From Sphagnum magellanicum (taxonomy: Eukaryota; Streptophyta; Sphagnopsida; Sphagnales; Sphagnaceae): a stretch of DNA of 64,000 nucleotides. The stretch is taken from the NCBI GenBank assembly GCA_021904315.1, contig CM038923.1, forward strand, positions 3,658,001 to 3,722,000, given 5' to 3'. Below the pieces are notes generated by a model. The model did no database searches. It saw only the letters and a list, made by a program, of their open reading frames with translations, and was not told where the DNA came from. Both the position numbers and the translations under genes were made by a program. Positions 53,403 to 64,000 of this stretch are shown one piece after another (positions within the stretch are counted from its first letter, which is position 1; the number at the start of each line of letters is the position of its first letter).

Positions 53403-53645
53403 GTGAGTAAATCCAGCGGCTGTTTAGCAAAGACCTACAAAGAACACCCAGTCTTTGAGATCAGTCGCGACATGTTTTCCATGACTAATAAAGTCTGCAC
53501 AACCTTCCCATTGCTAAAATTAAGAAATTCCAGTTCAAAAAAAATTGTTGTAATTCCAAAATTCGACCATGAAAAATTAGAAGTTCTGGAAGATAAGCAA
53601 TTAATGGACTGCTTTGTCAGTGTTGCATCCACATGGCCATTATAA
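53403..53645 (+). other. Unassigned 80-codon reading frame
   Basis: The + frame ends SVASTWPL-stop at 53,645 and has ordinary amino-acid composition (KIVVIPKFDHEKLEVLEDK). The opposite strand is also open here, ending at 53,435. No start context, splice partner or family was found, so its coding status is undecided. Confidence 0.2.
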
Positions 53646-54150
53646 TGGCCAATCATTTTCAAATGGAATAAATTGTAGCTTACCTTGCTCAGAGGGACCC
53701 CGGGAGATTCACTGCTCAAAACTTCAACATCCCATATTAGTATGAGTACTGTTTGATCAGGCAAAATGTTGACTACATTGATAGATCATGGAAACTTGCC
53801 ATGAAATCTTCCTAATACTGCCAGGGGGTTGCTAGAAAACAGATCCAGTATCAGAAATGGACACACCTGACAGGTGGTACAGGCTCTGCCACCTTTGAGA
53901 ATAGAAGATCATGTTGACTCAGACCAGCAATGCCCAACCCTTGTAGGAACACAATGTGTTTTTGTAGACATTCGTCTTTGCAAAAAAATAAAAATAAAAT
54001 AACAAGAAGCCTTTTAGATATATGTAAGAATTTGGTACTTTAGGGACACCAAATTTAAACCTAACTTCAATGTGAGAAGATACTAAAAACACAGCTAGTT
54101 TGAGCTACAACTTACATCTGATGCTGGCTAGCATGTTCTTTGTGCAATTG

Positions 54151-55498
54151 CTATTGTGTAACAGAGACATCAAAGCCTGTCCTTGGCACTTGTAACAACT
54201 CCTTAAATTCCTATGCAAAAGTCATGTGACATGCATTAACCCTCATCTCTTACTAATTGTTGAAAATAGTGTGAACAGCTGAGTTTACACCACATTACCA
54301 AGACAAAAAGATGATGAAACTCAAACCATTCTGTTTTTTTTCACTGACATTAACAACTAAAATCAAAATTGCAGACCTGGTGTTTGTACTTCCACCAAAT
54401 GATAACAAAGAATCCAAAGACCACAACAAATGCAACTCCACAACCAGCTAAACTGCTTCTAGGTGCTAAGAATCATAAAACGAACATCTACATCAGTGAA
54501 TAAGAGCAAATAATAGGAATAATAGTTACCTGCATGGTGCCATGACCAGTGTTCTGAAAAGTGGGAAAGGATTTATACTTGAATACAATCTCTTCAGGAG
54601 CTTACCCTTCTCTCTCTTTGTTGACTGCAATGTCAACATGTGACTGTTGGATGCCAATTGCACAATCTGCCACAACTTCATCAGTTCTTGATGGCATGGT
54701 ATAGACAAGTATATAATCATCAATGTATCTAGCAAACAACACATTCTCAAATTACCACAACAAAATCTTCAATGAGCCTGATGTTTCTTTCAACAATCTC
54801 TATTGCAAGCTGCAGCAAATCTAGCCTTATGCAAATGAAATGATTTCAGCAACAGCCAGCTTTCCTGTCAACTCAGTGTAACAATATGCCAAGGAAACCG
54901 CAACAAGAAAATGACATAAAAAGTGGTTATTTTGCTAACTTTGAAAAAGAAACTAACCTGAGTATAACCAGAGGTCTGCATGACTTCATTAGTGACACCT
55001 GTTTGGTCAAACTGCTCCCATAGGCCTGTAATTTCTGGCACATCAGCATCAATCTCTTCCATAGGATTAGTAATTTCTGCCATGGTTGCCATTCTATATA
55101 CCCATTTGGAACTTAGTGGGCTAGGCATCTTAGCCAGCCTCTGTGCAATGCAATTGATGGATTCTGCTTGAGTAGCTTCATCTTTCAAATCCTTCCGTCG
55201 TCTCTTGTTCCCTGCTAATGCTGCTACACCTGCATAGTGATTATAGAAATACTCTTGATAGCCATACTTTCCAACACCTAATACCAGATACAAATTCTTC
55301 ATACATATACTTGGGGCCCCCCATCCCAATTGCACAATCTTAGGGATTCCATCATTAGTCCTGACCTGGCAGAGTGTAATCTGGCTTGGCACACTACCAG
55401 CAATTGAGGGGGCATTGGGGCTGACATCCAAGATTGTACCCAGACCACAATCACAAAGATTATCTGTACCTGTGCTGCAGCGAAAGCAAGTGAATTTC
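54151..55498 (-). CDS. Unrecognised single-pass membrane protein, 3' exons (5' end not found)
   Basis: Five exons fit with GT-AG sites and continuous phase: 55,498-54,958, 54,745-54,606, 54,553-54,530, 54,458-54,377 and 54,210-54,151 (TAG stop). They encode about 280 residues. The first visible exon has a Cys cluster (CFRC, LCDC) followed by a region with GWGAPSICMKN and YGYQEYFYNHY. The fourth exon is a clear membrane helix (CGVAFVVVFGFFVIIWW) flanked by KYKHQ, and the last exon is a tail of about 19 residues. The layout is that of a type I protein with an extracellular or lumenal domain and a short cytosolic tail. The first exon starts in phase 2, so at least one upstream exon is missing; the pseudogene at 55.7 kb may lie in the intron. 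I do not recognise the family. Confidence 0.6.
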
Positions 55499-55736
55499 CT
55501 GAAACAATTGTTTTAGGTGATCAATTTCTTTACCTAGTCTGACAAAGACGTAGATATAGACAACTGTAGTATGCAGCAGCAGGAGTATTGCATCACTCTA
55601 CAACTACTGATCCTCCTCCAAGTAGTTATTTTCACCCATCTGCATCTATTCGCATTTTGGAAACGTCTTGTCCACTCAAAGGAGAGATTGACCCACCTTG
55701 CTTCAACAACCAACTCATGTAAGTTTAGACTAGCCG

Positions 55737-56675
55737 TTGCCACATGAACATCGCATGTATGAGCCAAGCCCTTTGTCTCCAACTCGACTCTCAGATCCTA
55801 CGACAAGGTCTCGGAAACCTCACTACACAGGTTCAAACCCTTTCCAAGATGACCTTGCTGATTATGAGGAAAAACATTTGTCACAGCTCAATGCAACAAA
55901 AAAGATGTATTCTAGAGCAAAGGCTGAGGTTATCAAATTGGTCTAAGAGCGCACAAGTGTCACGAGAACCTTGACAGAAAAGCAGACCGTCATTGAAGAT
56001 TTGACCAAAGGACTTGCTGCACCAACAATTGATTGGAAGCAGACGATGATGGAGATAGGTGACCTGTGAAGGAATCTGGATTCTCTGCAAGTATTGCTTA
56101 TTGAAGAGCAAGAGAAGGAGGCTGTATCGGCCAAAGAGCTAAAGGAGACGAGACATGGTCTAAACGAACTGTCAATTGAGGCTGAGTCATTGAAAGAAAT
56201 TCTTGTAGAAACCTGTGCACTTAAAGACAAACTTGAGAATCAACTTCTACAGGCGTTTGAGGAGCTTAAGGATAGCGTACCAGCTGTTACTCAATCTTTG
56301 GCTGCCAATGAGGAGGAAGTGGAGACCTTGAAACAGTCGTTGAGAGAGGAGAGTGACAATGTCATGCACCTGACTGATGAACTTGCAAAAGTAGCATAAA
56401 TGCTGCAGGATACTTAAGAAAGAGCTACATCTGGAGCAAAAGAGATGATAAAAAGTATGTCTACTCAGAAGAGACTTGAAAGGGAGTTGAAGCACACGGC
56501 TCAAGCTTTAGAGTCTACAATACAAGAAGCTGCTTCTTCACGCAGACAATTTTCTGCTGCAATTGATGTGACCAAGTACTTAGAAACTCTCTTGACTAAG
56601 GCCAGAGGAGCAACGCGGACTATCGATGCTGAGCTCACTGAGAAGTGCAAGGCAAATGCAACTACAAAAAAATAG
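55737..56675 (+). pseudogene. Intronless coiled-coil protein pseudogene (probable retrocopy)
   Basis: One frame runs about 313 codons without a frameshift, first ATG at 55,755 (MYEPSPLSPTRLSD). Interruptions are TAA at 55,944, TGA near 56,067, TAA at 56,397, TAA near 56,415 and a final TAG at 56,673. Each in-frame stop can be explained as a C-to-T change of CAA, CAG or CGA. After a Pro/Ser-rich start (residues 1-30) the protein is almost all heptad-like helix with many Glu, Lys and Leu, i.e. a long coiled coil. A short frame upstream (LQQPTHVSLD, then a stop at 55,731) may belong too. The lack of introns over 940 bases, unlike neighbouring host genes, suggests a processed copy. The parent gene is unknown. 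Confidence 0.65.
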
Positions 56676-57943
56676 TCATTTGCAATTCCAGCAACAAGCT
56701 TCCTAGACCTGAGCTTCCTCAAGATTTCTTGAGCTCAATCATCCTCGTCATCCTTCCTACCTTAAGATTTGCCTTTCAGACCCAATACCTCAACGGCAAA
56801 TTTCAAAACCCAAAAAGTTGCCACCACCCCCATCTCACGCTTTAAAACAACTCATTACATTTTCTCGCCTAATCCACCTACTATGTTCACACTCTCAACC
56901 AAAATAAAAACCGGTTTCACTCTAAACAGTGTACACATTTTCACCAAATAAACCAGTTCATTTAATGTAAAACTAATTTGAATAAGGTAAAACTTGCAAA
57001 ACTTGAATCCAATGCAACAGTCCTTGTCCCTGTGGGGGCAAGGCCCAATAAAAAGAATGAAAGTTCCCTTTGTATATGTGTATGTGAATGTTTAAATCCA
57101 CCCAACATACAAGAATTGCAAAAACCCGGTTCATTATCATTTAAGTATAATCACATCATGATTAGTTTGTTGTATGGGTGCGGATGAGTTCAAATGACTC
57201 AAAATTGATATTAAAACATGATTTTTTTTACAACTTTTATTACATTTGTTTATGTGATGCCACTTTAGTGACATGTGAATCACAAAAAGTTGTGCTTATT
57301 GAATAATATGGATATTAAAAAATTTAAAATGAATCAAACAAATTTTCAATATCAAAGTTTGGTTTGAACAAAGAATGTTTAACAACTTCATTCAATAACA
57401 TTACTTTCATGAAAGGCCTTTTAATTTTTATAATACAATTTATTTCATCTTCAAAATATTTTTTCGATTTTGTGTTTATTAAAATTTAACGTTTTAAAAA
57501 ATTTCATGAGTCTTTTACGACATATAAATGTGATGCAATGTATATGTTGTTTAATATATATATAAAATTAAACTTGAAAATGTAACATGTTTCGGTATGA
57601 TTTGAAATTATGATAATTTTTCAAGATGAAACAAAAAATTTATGCACTTTCACAAATTCATATTTATTCAAATTTTATTGTAAAAAAACATATGACCTAT
57701 TGGGACAACTATAAATACAATAAATAAAAAATTCAAAACATTTCATTTGAAATTTTTTTTTTATGAAAACATATGTTTTTGAAAAAATGACAATGGTTTT
57801 AAATGCAAAGTAAACACATTGGTTCATGTGTTGTTTGCACCCGTATGCAATATTTAAATGTATTTATTTTCATAAATAAATAAAGGGAAGGCTTCATTGG
57901 ACAAAGCTAAAGGGTTACACATGGTACGTATTTAACACATATG

Positions 57944-58090
57944 TAATACCTTCATTTGTTATTGATGACATCATGACCTTGGTAAGTAGGTGGGGGGTCA
58001 TGCATATATTAACCTCATGTGTGGTACAATACCTTCATCAATTGTCAAGAATATCACAACCTTGGTTAGTCTTTTAAATAGGTAGGTTGG
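57944..58090. repeat. Diverged local duplication of about 75 bases
   Basis: Two adjacent stretches share AATACCTTCAT, then ATTGATGACATCATGACCTTGG versus ATTGTCAAGAATATCACAACCTTGG, then GTAGGT words. An old tandem duplication. Confidence 0.5.
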
Positions 58091-61000
58091 CAAGTAAGTA
58101 GGAGTAGGTAAATAGTCAAAAAGTAAGCTAGGGTGATTGGTGTGTTAGTTTGTGGGTAGGGGCAAGTGGTAGGTGGGTGGGTGTGGTTGGATTTAAAAAG
58201 AAAATCGAAAAAGAATTTCCAAGAAAAAATAATGTGGAGGAAAAAAAAAATCAAACTATGTTGACATGTGTGGTTGGCACAAGAATGAAAACCAACAAAA
58301 AAATCATTGGCCATCCAATCACATACATCCCCAATTGGTGTAGTCATGGGGGTAGTTCATTTAGTTGTTGGTAAACATTGAATTTTTGTTCACTTTATTT
58401 TTAAAAACTTCTTGTGCTTTGAAAAAAAAAATTTTTCTAATGAAAGCTTGGTTTCTCAAATGCCATGGTTAGATGACTAATCCTATCTATGAGTGATGAG
58501 AATTTAAAGATTAAACTTTTGAGAATTAATGACACCATAAATCACATTTCATCACTTTTGTTCCCTTATTGTGTTTCTCCATATTAAAATTCTTCCATTT
58601 CACAATCAATTGTATACATCTTTGATCAATTGAAAGTGAGATTGTAATTTATATACAATTGAGTTTTAACAAAACCCACTAGTCACAAGATAATATCACA
58701 TGCGAAGACTTTTGTTACAACCTTTTATGTATATTTGAACTTTAGCCATCATGTTAGATAATGATGACCAACATTTGCAACATAGTGATATGTAATCATT
58801 TTTCACATCAACATGGTGAGAAAATTCATGCAAAAAAAAATTGAAAAGTTCGTCATGAGTTTCTTCTTTAATTTTCATGGATTCATTAGAATTTTTTTGG
58901 AAATAAATGACTATAATTTTAGTTGCACAAGACAAAATTTTAATCGTAATGCACACATGCAATTACAAACCTTATAGTTGCTTTGGACAAAGGGCAAAAA
59001 AAAACCAATCACAAAAAACTCCACGTGGCATGTACAATCACTTGTATACTCACATATCACTTGCAAATGTGGGAATTTTTCATCCATTGATTAGTCATAG
59101 GACTATGGGACTACAAATACAACTACATAAAATATTGGGCACCATTTTTTAAATAATTAAATTTAAATGATTTAATATATTCTAATTCACATTTATTAGG
59201 TACATTTTAAATATTTATATAAATAATGTAATATAATAATTCATATTATTGATAATTTCATAAATTTTTAGCTTATGAGTTGTTGACACATGTCACTACC
59301 CAACAAGCTAGGCTAAAAACTTAATTTAGGTAGTTAGATAGGCCACCTAATTACATTAGGCAAGCCTAAGTAGGCACCTAGGTTAAATAGTTTAACTATG
59401 TAAAGGTACATATGACCAACATATTGTCATTGACCACAACTATGTCATTTGTGTGGTTTGATCTTTAAATTACAAGGATGGATATGAACTCCTTTGTCAT
59501 CAAACCACCACAATTGATGTGAAAATATAGTGGAATGCATTCTATTTAGCCCATCTTCAACTTTAAATATTACACAAACATGAATTTCAATATTTCACAT
59601 TTTATTGATATTTGTCCAAATGGAAAAAATTTAAGTTGAGTTGTACATTAATTTTGTTAAATTGAATTACATTTTGATGATGATTTGTTGGATTTTTTTT
59701 TTTTTTCAAGCCCATGATTTATAAATGAAAAATATTTTATGACTATATAATGTGATAATAAATAAATAATTTACCTCTCACATATTAATCCTTCATTTCA
59801 TTACAAAAACATATTGTATAATGTGATTATAATATATCATAATATTAATTAATTCACATATAATTTTTTATAAATGGATAATATATCTATCACATTTCAA
59901 TTTTATTTTATTTCTAAATATTATTTTTAATATTTATGATGTATACTTTTTTTATATTTTAAAATTTAATCTAAATCACATTTAGTAATGTTAAATAATT
60001 AATGAATTTGATGGAATTTTAAGTTTTATATTTTTATAAATATAATAATATTTTTAAAATCTAAAATTATGGTAAAAGTCTTATGATCATTAAATGATAT
60101 ATTTCTTAAACATCTTAAACCTTTATTTGATTCAAAAAAATCATATTTGATTATGATTATAATAAGTTATAATTTTACCACTAAAATTTAATTTACATGT
60201 ATAATATATAATTAAATAATCATCATATATAATATTTATAAATAGATTATAACTTATATATATTTGTTTTAAATATAATAATAATTTTTTCAATGTCAAT
60301 GAACAATAAAAAAATATTAATAAACATGTAAACACAAGTTGATTATCAAACAAATATTGTAATTCTGAAAATGTCACATATGTTTTAATCATCAAAATAT
60401 TGTAAATGGAAAAATTATTGACCCTAGTTGCCAAAACAACTATGACCAGTTACAAAAATAATTAGGTTTTCATCCATCCAAGGATCCATTCACAATATTG
60501 GATGAAAAATGTGCATTTTCATTTTATTTTTCCATCCCAACATGTAATAGTCACAAATTATAGTCACATTTGTGACTTCATTCAATTATATCAACACTAT
60601 AGTTGCATATGTGATTATAATAGTCACATATGATTACACACATTTATAACTAAAATGACACGTAGGATTGATTCAATTGTAGTTATAAAAGTAAATGATT
60701 TGAACATTCCTCACATTTATAGTTGTAACCATATGGTTGGAATGGAAAAGATTTCTTCTAGTGATTTCATTGAGTTGTGAATGCATGTAAAAAGAAGCAA
60801 GATTCTTTTTTTTCTTTTTTCATTCTTGCTAATTTTCACTATCACTACTTTAATAAATGGCTGCAATTGTGCTAAACTGATTCATCATTAGATGTATCAA
60901 CTACGTTTTGATCCATCATCTACTTCACGTTCCTTTAATAAATTTGCTTCACCAAATTTTCAAACAAAAACATTGCAACTTGAATTTGCAAATTCCAAAG

Positions 61001-61379
61001 ACCATCAATTAAAAACACTACTAACCTAACATAGAATATTTTGAAAACAAATCCTATTGGACATGGAATATGTCTCATAGGTTACAAGTTTGATTTTTAA
61101 AGATTTCAATGGATATCACTATTTATTTATTTCCCAAAAAAAACCTTTTAAGAATTATTTGATGTTGAACATCAATTGCAAGTACAATATCAATTGGCAA
61201 ATTGATGGTGGTTGCATTTGGTCATGAAATTAATTAATTACAAATCCATTGAAAAATGTGTGTGCACATCACCCATTCCCTATTTATTCTTGGTCTTGAA
61301 ACCCACTTTTGATACCTAGCTTCAAACAATAATATCTGTAACTTGATAAATTTTGCAGAATACCAAGGACCAAGGCAAT

Positions 61380-61810
61380 TTGAATTCAAGTCTTTCTTGG
61401 AGTAAGAATATATACATTGTAAACCTTTATAGCATTAATGTGTTTTACTTTTCACAATGAAAAACCCATTGAAAGTACACTCAACCAAGATAACTTGTAT
61501 TTAACAATTGCAAGTAAGATCATGGTTGATCTCAACACACCTGGAAAGAAATTAAGCCTATGAGGTAAATCTCACCCTGGAGTTGAGATTTCAATATTAT
61601 GAAATTTGAAAACAAATCATTTTTGGAGTAAGAAATATAAAGCATACTTTCTGAACTTTTCTAGCATAAATATGTTTTTTCATAAAATGAAAAACCCATT
61701 AAAAATACACTCAACCATGCTATCTTGTATCTACTAATTAGAAAGATGAAATTCATGATTGATCTCAACAAACATGAAAAGAGATTAAATCAACTAGGTA
61801 CCTCTTGCCC
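61380..61810. repeat. Direct duplication of about 200 bases, two copies
   Basis: Copies at about 61,380-61,570 and 61,605-61,810 share GGAGTAAGAA, then TAGCATTAATGTGTTTT versus TAGCATAAATATGTTTT, then ATGAAAAACCCATT, ACACTCAACCA, CTTGTAT and TTGATCTCAACA in the same order. They are spaced by about 235 bases. Confidence 0.85.
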
Positions 61811-62148
61811 TAGTTCACCTTTTCTCCACAATTGTCAAGGATCATGAGCTGTGTACTTTACCATGCTTTCTATGTAAAACATTGTACACTTTTCTTTCAA
61901 ACTATCTTACAAGAAATTTAAATGTTTTAAAGTCCTTGTAAGATAGCTATGCATAATTCGCAGATGACAGTTGTAAGTCTAGTACATGAGGATGATCATT
62001 GCAATTCGGATTTGTGCATTACTTCTATGTACATCATGCATCTAATCACAAGACTTTGCAATATCACCCTTCTGCCATATCATTGTTAGACTACTGTTGT
62101 TCTTGGCCTTCTAAGTAGAATTGCTTGGATTGATGAGTGATCGATATT

Positions 62149-63570
62149 TTAGTTGCCATAGGCTGCCCTGAAATAGTAGCCTGCAACTGGGATGCCTAGT
62201 TTGTAGTTCTTCACAAAGTCTGCCAACGAAAAGGACACCCGACTTGGAGGAACTTCCATCACCTTGTCAGATAGCCCCCAAGACTCCTCCTGGCACACAT
62301 ATAGTCATCAAAGTTCAAACTCTTAAATGAGAATTTCAATCGTAATAGACAACTTCAATATTTTCGAAGGTATGCCTAAACTCCATGAGAACAACCCAAA
62401 AAATACTCTAGATGTAATTTGAACATTCTAGTTGCTTGAGTAGTTTTTTTAATAACAACTGACTTCTTTATGTTTTGGACTATCATAATATGCAAAACTA
62501 TTGTGAAAATTTGTCTTAATATGGACATGGTTTGAATTTCAAAAACACGACATCCAAGAAACAAACAACATTTGTAAGAACATAAAGGGGTCCCTTAGTG
62601 GTGTGAAAGCAAAGCCTTGGCCCCCAGTTGTGTGCTTCCACCTAAGATCTATGTGCTTGACGTGAAGGCAGGAAATATGAGAGCAAGCATTCATGAGCTA
62701 TTTGGTTTCAGGAGTGACAAAATTTGACATTAAAAACTGCTACAGATAATGTCTGAAAAGCTGTGCAAGGACACACCACTAGCTAACTGACAGCTGGGAT
62801 GATCATACATGTATGTACCTGTTTAAACAGCAGGAGAACATATCGATGCAGACCTTCAGGTGGGGCAGGTCCCATGTATGGAATTTTCTCTTGTCCAGTT
62901 TCCCATATTTCTGCAAGCATATATAAGCTCAAGATGTCAAAGACAGTTTCACATAATTTCACATGTTAAATTGTGCATATATACATTTCTAAGGGAATGA
63001 AGCCTTGAGAACCAGCACAGCAGCCAGAGGCATCTAGCTGCAATGGATGGGTACTTGACCTTGAGAAGCAGTTGTGGAGCCAGGGATATCGGTGACAAGC
63101 CAGTGAAGGATGTTACGGAGGACGGGATTGGAAGGGCTGGGTGCATCCGGGTCTACCATCGCCAATGTGTACTTGTCAGCATCTCCCCCAAAGCCACTGC
63201 CATAGAACTGCACACTGGGCTTGTTCTGAGTTTGAACCAACCGAATCTGCACACCGATAGGCAGCTCCACATCACCGTACAACACTCTCATGTCCAATAC
63301 ATTGTCAGGAAGTGCTGGCACGACCTCTGGCACCAAGTTCCCAGCTTTCAGCTGGGACAGTATTTGCTGTGACAAAGTACCACTAGCAACAGCAGCTGCT
63401 GCACCATCGGCTGCAACCATCTCATGACTAGAGCTTTGAAAATTCTCCTCTGCAGCTGCTGCATCATGGTGATCAACAGCAATGCATCTGCCTAACTTAC
63501 TTACATGCAGTAAGCTCAAAACAAACGTAATCACAACTGTTAAACTCCGCAGAGTTACTACTACACCCAT
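62149..63570 (-). CDS. MFT: MFT-like PEBP (phosphatidylethanolamine-binding) protein with N-terminal signal sequence
   Basis: Exons 63,570-63,060, 62,910-62,819 and 62,289-62,149 (GT-AG, phases match) give 247 residues. Residues 1-30 are strongly hydrophobic after a short basic start (TLRSLTVVITFVLSLL), like a secretory signal peptide or anchor. Residues 31-75 are Ala/Asp/Glu-rich. The PEBP fold then starts at about 78. The ligand-pocket motifs are DPDAPSPSNP (140-149) and GLHRY (190-194). The downstream PYMGPAPPEG and PPSRVSF segments resemble MFT rather than FT or TFL1. The residue at the FT-Tyr85/TFL1-His88 site appears to be Ile (LRNILHW). FT, TFL1 and MFT are known as cytosolic and nuclear regulators, so a signal sequence is unexpected. 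It acts as a lipid-binding or signalling protein by family; the secretory route is inference. Confidence 0.9.
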
Positions 63571-64000
63571 CGATGACAGCTAGCTAATTCTTGCAGCTCA
63601 GTGACTATTGGTACCTATCAGATCATGCACAATCACTTCTTACGATCTGCAAACCAAGCAAGCCTAGTGGTTGTTCCTGGCAGTAGCAAGAGTAACAAGC
63701 TCGAGGAGGCTAATGGGTCGAAGCTCAGGGGGGCTTATGGGTGCTCACACTAGCAACTACCGTTTGTGTGTTCAAAGAGGTTCTGCACTAGTCCTCAAAT
63801 AAGTATGTTTTCTGTGGGCATCTATTTAATACTGTGGCAGGACCCAGAGACACCTGCTGCAGCATGCATTCAAGTGGCTTGTGCTTCTCTGCCTGCCATT
63901 CACTCATTCATTGTCTGATCTGATGGTTTTAAGTAATTGAATCAGGAAAAAGTTTGGTTGGTGAAAGGTTCTTGTTTTGTCAGTGGGGTGGGTGAAGAAG
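63571..64000 (-). promoter_or_regulatory. PEBP gene upstream region with a TATA-like box
   Basis: On the minus strand TATTAAATAG lies at about 63,822-63,831, some 250 bases before the start codon. It is the best TATA candidate in the upstream 430 bases. The rest shows no other gene within the window. Confidence 0.35.

Larger units (their letters stand above)
56690..62148. other. Long AT-rich intergenic region
   Basis: No gene is supported over 5.4 kb. Frames here are short and low in complexity. Notable content: a duplicated stretch near 57,940-58,085, a direct duplication at 61,380-61,810, a TAGTCACA-type motif cluster at 60,545-60,670, and long A/T runs at 59.7-60.4 kb. Confidence 0.6.

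Noticed and set aside
54756-54809. Candidate exon coding LAIEIVERNIRLIEDFVV in the membrane-protein gene
   Set aside because: It would leave an intron of about 10-25 bases before the next exon, too short to splice. The acceptor at 54,745 gives a clean phase instead.
1-64000. CRISPR arrays, bacterial operons or rRNA genes
   Set aside because: No spaced identical repeats, ribosome-binding sites or rRNA sequence seen; all supported genes are spliced plant genes. tRNA genes cannot be excluded by eye.

Overview
This is nuclear DNA from a land plant with a large, repeat-rich genome. The genes are split by GT-AG introns, they are widely spaced, and most of the rest is decayed transposons and AT-rich sequence. 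The gene set (a multi-exon seipin, a plant/algal-type alpha-amylase, a MOTHER-OF-FT-like PEBP gene and a small plastid-targeted protein) together with the transposon types (hAT, pogo-like, Helitron, Ty3/gypsy) suggests a seed-free vascular plant such as a fern, or possibly a gymnosperm. The exact lineage is inference.

Layout. 1-4.2 kb: no gene seen, with a degenerate TTTAATCATTA-type repeat at about 1.74-2.13 kb. 4.23-4.86 kb: a probable MITE-like repeat next to the promoter of a four-exon gene (5178-8892, +) for a 139-residue protein with a plastid transit-like start. 10.68-13.36 kb (-): a two-coding-exon seipin gene of 763 residues, convergent with the preceding gene. About 15.6-28.6 kb: a decayed hAT transposase gene (-) split by a 10.7-kb Ty3/gypsy-type LTR element (16,993-27,664) whose flanks keep a near-perfect 5-bp target duplication. 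29.1-31.2 kb: several short tandem and dispersed repeats. 32.03-37.37 kb (-): a 14-exon alpha-amylase gene of 503 residues with all three catalytic acids. 40.3-43.0 kb (+): a decayed pogo-like transposase gene split by a solo LTR; a second solo LTR of the same family lies at 45,145-45,949. Between them (43.1-44.9 kb) is a degenerate AT-rich minisatellite whose motif changes strand part way. 46.6-49.8 kb (-): a decayed Helitron Rep gene. 51.0-51.5 kb (-): a small Cys-rich reading frame. 54.15-55.50 kb (-): the 3' part of an unrecognised single-pass membrane-protein gene. 55.7-56.7 kb (+): an intronless coiled-coil pseudogene. 56.7-62.1 kb: AT-rich DNA with local duplications. 62.15-63.57 kb (-): a three-exon MFT-like PEBP gene with an unexpected N-terminal signal sequence.

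The host genes show no operon-like or pathway grouping. They concern lipid droplets (seipin), starch breakdown (amylase), phosphatidylethanolamine-binding signalling (PEBP) and plastid function. The most interesting points are the predicted secreted PEBP protein with fused exons, the unrecognised type I membrane protein, the Cys-rich frame upstream of the Helitron, the strand-switching minisatellite, and the two nested insertions dated by their target duplications. All exon models and family calls were made by eye from the sequence; no search or alignment program was used.
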